A stretch of 64,000 nt of DNA from Mycobacterium haemophilum DSM 44634 (GTDB taxonomy: Bacteria > Actinomycetota > Actinomycetes > Mycobacteriales > Mycobacteriaceae): contig NZ_CP011883.2 in the NCBI RefSeq assembly GCF_000340435.2, forward strand, positions 248,001-312,000. The letters run 5' to 3'. Positions 59,700 to 64,000 of this stretch are shown piece by piece. Position 1 is the first letter of the stretch, and every line of letters begins with the position of its first letter. The position numbers and the translations under genes are program-made. The notes under the pieces were generated by a model. The model searched no databases, was not told where the DNA came from, and worked only from the letters and a program-made list of their open reading frames with translations.

Positions 59700-60626
59700 A
59701 TGACGATCTCGTTGAGCACGTCGGAGGGTCACATCGATGGCCCCCTGGGACGTACTTGGTGGCGCATCACCGGCGAGCTTGAAATTGGCCGTCGTTCGGG
59801 ACGAACGCCGGTGGTCGTTCTCCATGGCGGTCCCGGTGTGCCGCACAACTACCTGCTGCGACTCGCCCGGCTGTCCGACCGCGGACGCGCGGTCATCCAC
59901 TACGACCAGATTGGGTCGGGGCGATCAACCCACCTCCCGAACACCGATCCTGAGTTCTGGACGGTCGAGCTGTTCCTCGACGAGTTGATTTGCTTACTTA
60001 ACGATCTCGGGATCGCTGATGATTACTACCTGTTAGGTCAGTCCTGGGGCGGGATGCTTGCCGCGGAACACGCACTAAGCCAGTCTCCCGGGCTTCGGGG
60101 AATGATTCTCGCTAATACACCTGCGTCGATGCCGTTATGGGTGGCTGGGGTCAACCAGTTGCGGTCCGAACTTCCAGCTGCCGTGCAAGAAACATTGAGC
60201 AGCCACGAGAGTAATGGCACAACGGATTCCGCGGAGTATCTCGGCGCCCAGCAGGTGTTCTACGACCGCCATGTGTGCCGAATGGTTCCCAACCCGCCAG
60301 AATTGATGGCTAGCTTTGAGGCAGTGCAAGAAGATCCGACTGTCTATCACGCGATGGTGGGGCCCAATGAGTTTTACATCACGGGCTCACTGAAATCGTG
60401 GTCAGTGGTCGATCAGCTTCATCGGATCACCGTGCCCACCCTCGTTGTCAATGGGCGCTACGACGAGGCGACTGACCTCTGCGTCGCTCCTTTCCTGCAG
60501 CGGATTCCACGAGTCCAGTACGCAAAATTCGAGCATTCCAGCCACACGCCGCATCTAGAGGAAGAGGAATTGTTCCTCGACGTTGTCAACGCGTTTCTCG
60601 AATCATGCGACGACCCGAGGGCTTGA
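59700..60626 (+). CDS. Proline iminopeptidase-like alpha/beta hydrolase
   Basis: 308 residues from ATG 59700. S33 peptidase family: VVLHGGPGVPHNYLL (oxyanion hole), nucleophile Ser in LLGQSWGGMLAAEH, acid in VNGRYDEATD, and His in HSSHTPHLEE. The family motif DQIGSGRS is present. Members remove N-terminal proline or hydrolyse amino-acid amides. It is cytoplasmic. Converges with gabD1, eight bases apart. Not in this position in M. tuberculosis. Confidence 0.9.
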   Translation: MTISLSTSEGHIDGPLGRTWWRITGELEIGRRSGRTPVVVLHGGPGVPHNYLLRLARLSDRGRAVIHYDQIGSGRSTHLPNTDPEFWTVELFLDELICLLNDLGIADDYYLLGQSWGGMLAAEHALSQSPGLRGMILANTPASMPLWVAGVNQLRSELPAAVQETLSSHESNGTTDSAEYLGAQQVFYDRHVCRMVPNPPELMASFEAVQEDPTVYHAMVGPNEFYITGSLKSWSVVDQLHRITVPTLVVNGRYDEATDLCVAPFLQRIPRVQYAKFEHSSHTPHLEEEELFLDVVNAFLESCDDPRA

Positions 60627-60634
60627 AGTCGGCT

Positions 60635-62008
60635 CTAGGCGATCCAGACCGTCTTGGTGTTGCAGAACTCGCGGATCCCGTGGGCCGACAGCTCGCGTCC
60701 GTAGCCGGACCGCTTGACACCGCCGAACGGCAATTCGGGGTAGGACACCGTCATCCCGTTGATGAAGACCTGACCGGCCGCGATGTCGTCGATGAAGCGC
60801 CGCTGCTCGGTCTCGTCCTGTGTCCAGGCGTTGGAACCCAACCCGAAGGTGGTGGCATTGGCGATCTCGATGGCTTCGTCGATGTCGGCGGCACGATACA
60901 CCGAGGCGACCGGACCGAAGACCTCCTCGGTGTAGAGCGCCATGTCCTTGGTGATGCCGGTGACCACGGTCGGTGGGTAGAACCATCCCGGCCGGTCGGG
61001 ACGTTTACCGCCGCAGCGGATCACCGCGCCGGCCGCGGCGGCGGCGTCGACTTGCTGTTCGACTTCGGCGCGGCCCGACTCGGTGGCCAGCGGACCGACG
61101 TCGGTGTCCGGGTCGGTCGGGTCACCCACCTGCAGCGCCTCCATCCGCGCGACGAACTTGTCGACGAACTCGTCGTAAATGTCGGCGTGGGCGATAAACC
61201 GCTTGGCGGCGATGCAGGATTGGCCGTTGTTCTGGACCCGGCCGGTGACCGCGGTGGCCACTGCTGCATCCACATCGGCTGAGGGCATCACGATGAACGG
61301 GTCGCTGCCGCCGAGCTCGAGCACGGTGGGCTTGATCTCGTCGCCCGCGATGGCGCCGACCGACTGGCCGGCCGGTTCGCTGCCGGTGAGGGTGGCCGCC
61401 GCGACGCGGGGATCGCGCAGGATGGCTTCGACACCGCTGGCCGAGATGAGCAGCGTTTGAAAACAGCCCTGCGGGAAGCCGCCACGGGCAATGACGTCGG
61501 CGAGGTACAGCGCACACTGCGGCACGTTGGACGCGTGCTTGAGTAGGCCGACGTTGCCGGCCATCAGCGCCGGCGCGGCGAAGCGGACGGCCTGCCACAG
61601 CGGAAAGTTCCACGGCATCACGGCCAGTACCACCCCGAGCGGCTGGTAGCGAGCGAATGCCTGCGACGCGCCAACGGCGGCGGCGTCGGCCGGTTCATCG
61701 GCGAGCAACGCTTCGGCGTTCTCGGCGTAGTAGCGAAAACCCTTGGCGCACTTCAGTGCCTCGCCCTTGGCCGAGGCCAGCGTCTTACCCATCTCGAGGG
61801 TCATCATGGCGGCGGCTTGGTCGGCTTCGGCCTCGAGCAGGTCGGCGGTGGCGTTAGCCCACTTGGCGCGCTGAGCGAAGGTGGTGTGACGGTAGTCGTC
61901 GAACCGCGCGTAGCCGCGAGCAATCGCAGCCTCGACTTCATGCTGGGTCGCCGGGGTAAAGGTCTTTACCGTCTCGCCGGTGGCCGGGTTGATAGTGGCG
62001 ATCGACAC
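60635..62008 (-). CDS. gabD1: Succinate-semialdehyde dehydrogenase GabD1
   Basis: 457 residues from GTG 62008, preceded by GGAGAGG; the same length as the experimentally used M. tuberculosis GabD1 (Rv0234c). ALDH superfamily: Glu in LELGGSDPFIV, nucleophile Cys in NNGQSCIAAKRF, cofactor-binding LTGSEPAGQSVG and the N-terminal SIATINPATGE. Oxidises succinic semialdehyde to succinate, part of the bypass from 2-oxoglutarate in mycobacteria. NADP preference is known for the family. Confidence 0.95.
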   Translation of the reverse strand: MSIATINPATGETVKTFTPATQHEVEAAIARGYARFDDYRHTTFAQRAKWANATADLLEAEADQAAAMMTLEMGKTLASAKGEALKCAKGFRYYAENAEALLADEPADAAAVGASQAFARYQPLGVVLAVMPWNFPLWQAVRFAAPALMAGNVGLLKHASNVPQCALYLADVIARGGFPQGCFQTLLISASGVEAILRDPRVAAATLTGSEPAGQSVGAIAGDEIKPTVLELGGSDPFIVMPSADVDAAVATAVTGRVQNNGQSCIAAKRFIAHADIYDEFVDKFVARMEALQVGDPTDPDTDVGPLATESGRAEVEQQVDAAAAAGAVIRCGGKRPDRPGWFYPPTVVTGITKDMALYTEEVFGPVASVYRAADIDEAIEIANATTFGLGSNAWTQDETEQRRFIDDIAAGQVFINGMTVSYPELPFGGVKRSGYGRELSAHGIREFCNTKTVWIA

Positions 62009-62089
62009 GCTGACCTCTCCTTCATCTGGGGCTGGCTGGTGAAACGTCTGGGTCCAGCCTGCCATTATCGTGGCCCAGGGAGGTGTCGG

Positions 62090-63003
62090 ATGAGCACAGC
62101 CGCTCAACTGATGGTCCAGTGCCTGGAAAGCGAGGGTGTCTCGGTCGTCTTTGGGATACCCGGCGAGGAGAACATCCGCTTCGTGCAGGCATTGGCGGCG
62201 TCATCCATCCGCCACCAACAGCACCCCGATGGTGGCGATCTCCACTCAGGTCGGCCAGGATCGCCAGTACAAGGAGTCGCACCAGTACGTCGACTTGGTG
62301 TCGATGTTCACCCCGATCACCCGCTGGGCCGCCGGCGTCCCCACCGCACACGCCATACCAGAAATGTTCTGCAAAGCGTTCAAACTTGCCGAGACCGAAC
62401 GCCCGGCCGCCGTTTACCTGGCCGTGCCCGAACACCTAGATACCGATGCCGCGGACTACCCCGGTCTGAAACCGTTGCTGCGCAACGTTGTCCGCGCCGA
62501 GGCGCCGTCAGCCCTGCTGCGGTTCTCCGATGAACTTAGCATTCGGGTGGCCAACACCTTCCACGGCAAGGGTGTCATGCCCGACGACCACCCCAACAGC
62601 TTAGGAACCATCGGGTTCATGCGGCATGACTACGTCAATTTCGGATTCGACAACGCCGACGTCATCATCGCGGTCGGATACGAGCTGCAGGAATTCGACC
62701 CCGTCCGGATCAATCCGCGGGGCCGGCCACCGCTTCGACGAAGACGGCGCGGTACCAGGATCCGGTTTTCTCGCTGAGAAATTCGCTCGGGAGCAACAGG
62801 ATTCACGGTTCCCGCTGGCCACGCAGCGGGTGGTTGCCGACACTCGCGCAGCGACGTCGTGCTGATGGACACCGGCGCCACCAAGATGTGGATGGCGCGG
62901 CTGTACCCGACGTATCAGCACAACACCTGTCTTATTTCAAACGGACGGCCTGATCGAGTCGGAGAATCTGCGGCTGACCGACCGGCTGGGCGAGACACTG
63001 TGA
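62090..63003 (+). pseudogene. Broken thiamine-diphosphate enzyme (acetolactate-synthase-like)
   Basis: Starts as a normal gene at ATG 62090 (MSTAAQLMVQCLESEGVSVV, then FGIPGEEN, the ThDP activating Glu region). At about 62200 the sequence jumps frame and more than 50 codons are missing; it continues as MVAISTQVG and YVDLVSMFTPITRW to IAVGYELQEFDP, then shifts again near 62720, then TGATKMWMARLYPTYQHNTC at 62875-62935, and finally ENLRLTDRLGETL to TGA 63003. The ThDP-binding GDG core is deleted. At least three frameshifts or deletions, so non-functional. Divergent from gabD1. Confidence 0.9.
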
Positions 63004-63010
63004 TCCCATA

Positions 63011-64000
63011 CTATTGCTTGGACGTGACTTTCTGCAGCGTCATCGGCCGCAGGTACGGGCCCAGCAACGTGCGATGCCACCATGCCCGATCGTGCCGCAG
63101 TTCGGCAATACTGGTGAATCGGTACTCGTAGAGCTGCGCGCGCACATGCCGGGGCGGTGATCCCGGGAAAGGATTGTGCCGCAACAGGCGCAGCGTCGCC
63201 GGATCGTTGCGCAGCAGTCGCTGCAAGAACGGCGTCAGCCACGGCTGCGCGTAGCCCGGTGAGATGGCAGCGAACCACATCAGCCAGTCCAGCCGCAGAT
63301 GATAGGGCGCCCATTGACGCGGCAGCCGGTGCACCGCGCCGGGCTTGCCTTTAAACTCGTATTCCTTCCAGACCGTCTGCTTGCTGATGGCCGCCTCCTC
63401 GGTGCCTTCGATCACCACCTCCCGGCGGATGCGGCCAATGCTGCCGAAAGCTCCGTAGGTGTTCACGAGGTGAAATGGGTTGAACGACATGTTCATTCGC
63501 TGATGCGACGACAGCATGTTGCGTGCCGGCCAATAGCTTAGGAACAGGACCGCGGCGGTGAACATGATCACCAAGCCGGTGAACCACGACGGCGGCGCCG
63601 ACAGCGATGGCTGCGCAGGTAACAGTGTCACCGGCCACCACCGGATCCACGACTGGTCGATCGCGCTGCACGCCAGGATGATCGTCAGCCAGTTGAGCCA
63701 GGCGAAGTTGCCCGAAGCCACCAGCCACAGCTGGGTGACGACGATAAGCGCCGCGGCCACGCTGGCGACCGGCTGTGGTGCGAACAACCCGAACGGCACG
63801 ACGAGCTGGGCAAAATGGTTACCAGCCACCTCGATTCGGTGCAGCGGCTTGGGCAGGTGATGGAAAAACCAGCTGAACGGCCCCGGCATTGGCTGTGTCT
63901 CATGGTGGTAGAACAGGCAGGTGAGATTGCGCCAGCAGGCATCGCCGCGCATCTTAATCAGTCCGGCACCGAACTCAACGCGGAACAGCAGCAATCGCGC
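63011..64000 (-). CDS. Lipase-maturation-factor-like membrane protein (Rv0235c), 5' end outside window
   Basis: About 330 C-terminal residues are visible; the frame is open to the right edge. Several transmembrane helices (QLVVPFGLFAPQPVASVAAA, LNWLTIILACSAI, WFTGLVIMFTAAVLFL) precede the conserved LMF block FNPFHLVNTYGAFGSIGRIR, EYEFKGKPGAVHRLPRQWAP and DWLMWFAAISP. Similar to vertebrate LMF1/LMF2, which help lipases fold; the bacterial role is unknown. Corresponds to Rv0235c (482 residues). Confidence 0.9.
   Translation of the reverse strand, partial: ARLLLFRVEFGAGLIKMRGDACWRNLTCLFYHHETQPMPGPFSWFFHHLPKPLHRIEVAGNHFAQLVVPFGLFAPQPVASVAAALIVVTQLWLVASGNFAWLNWLTIILACSAIDQSWIRWWPVTLLPAQPSLSAPPSWFTGLVIMFTAAVLFLSYWPARNMLSSHQRMNMSFNPFHLVNTYGAFGSIGRIRREVVIEGTEEAAISKQTVWKEYEFKGKPGAVHRLPRQWAPYHLRLDWLMWFAAISPGYAQPWLTPFLQRLLRNDPATLRLLRHNPFPGSPPRHVRAQLYEYRFTSIAELRHDRAWWHRTLLGPYLRPMTLQKVTSKQ

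Overview
The window is a high-GC actinobacterial chromosome segment and is almost certainly from a slow-growing Mycobacterium. I recognise gene after gene in the order known from M. tuberculosis (about Rv0192 to Rv0235c): an L,D-transpeptidase, zmp1, omamA/omamB, mmpL11, an Rv0203-type hemophore, mmpL3, trmB, pckA, fadD4, fadE3, echA1, a cell-envelope block including tmaT, a phosphotriesterase-like lactonase, fadE4, nrdB (R2lox), gabD1 and a lipase-maturation-factor-like membrane protein. PE and PPE genes confirm the genus. It is not an M. tuberculosis complex genome: several genes present there are missing (Rv0193c-Rv0195, Rv0212c-Rv0213c, lipC, Rv0221, the vapC Rv0229c), and several blocks are present that I do not know from that locus.

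Layout. 1-14 kb: peptidoglycan cross-linking (Ldt), a TetR/molybdo-oxidoreductase operon, zmp1, Mce-associated omamA/B, then mmpL11 with the hemophore gene and two multi-membrane proteins. 14-22 kb: mmpL3, an NYN-domain protein, trmB, and a two-gene operon of degenerate P-loop proteins (Rv0209/Rv0210-like). 22-30 kb: pckA; a divergent SoxR / SDR / QueA-like module that replaces the M. tuberculosis genes here; fadD4; a CD225/dispanin protein; fadE3; an Rv0216-like hotdog protein. 30-36 kb is a decay zone with remnants of caiB, lipW and an eis-like gene around an intact amidohydrolase, followed by a cytochrome b / molybdo membrane protein with an internal twin-arginine motif. 36-43 kb: echA1 and an accessory block with vapBC, a solitary PE gene, a TetR gene and a PknK-like kinase carrying an extracellular double Kelch propeller. 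43-54 kb: conserved aldehyde dehydrogenase, methyltransferase, glycosyltransferase, Rv0226c, Rv0227c, tmaT, php and fadE4. 54-64 kb: an amidohydrolase, a TetR/R2lox operon with two palindromic operators, a PE/PPE pair with a decayed tandem duplicate, a proline-iminopeptidase-like hydrolase, gabD1, a broken acetolactate-synthase-like gene and the 3' part of Rv0235c.

Functional themes. Trehalose monomycolate export (mmpL3 with the acetyltransferase tmaT), heme uptake (mmpL11 plus hemophore) and lipid/cholesterol metabolism (omamA/B, fadD4, fadE3, echA1, fadE4, R2lox) dominate. The most interesting accessory unit is the SoxR-SDR-QueA-like module at 23.9-26.2 kb: a [2Fe-2S] redox sensor facing an operon whose second gene resembles a queuosine-pathway enzyme, with a recognisable SoxR-like operator and an apparently leaderless promoter. 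Other notable items are the CD225 protein, the kinase with two six-bladed Kelch halves, a vapC without a normal start codon, the paired palindromes before the R2lox operon, and several fresh pseudogenes. I saw no rRNA, tRNA, CRISPR array or intact insertion sequence, but I could not run searches for RNA genes.
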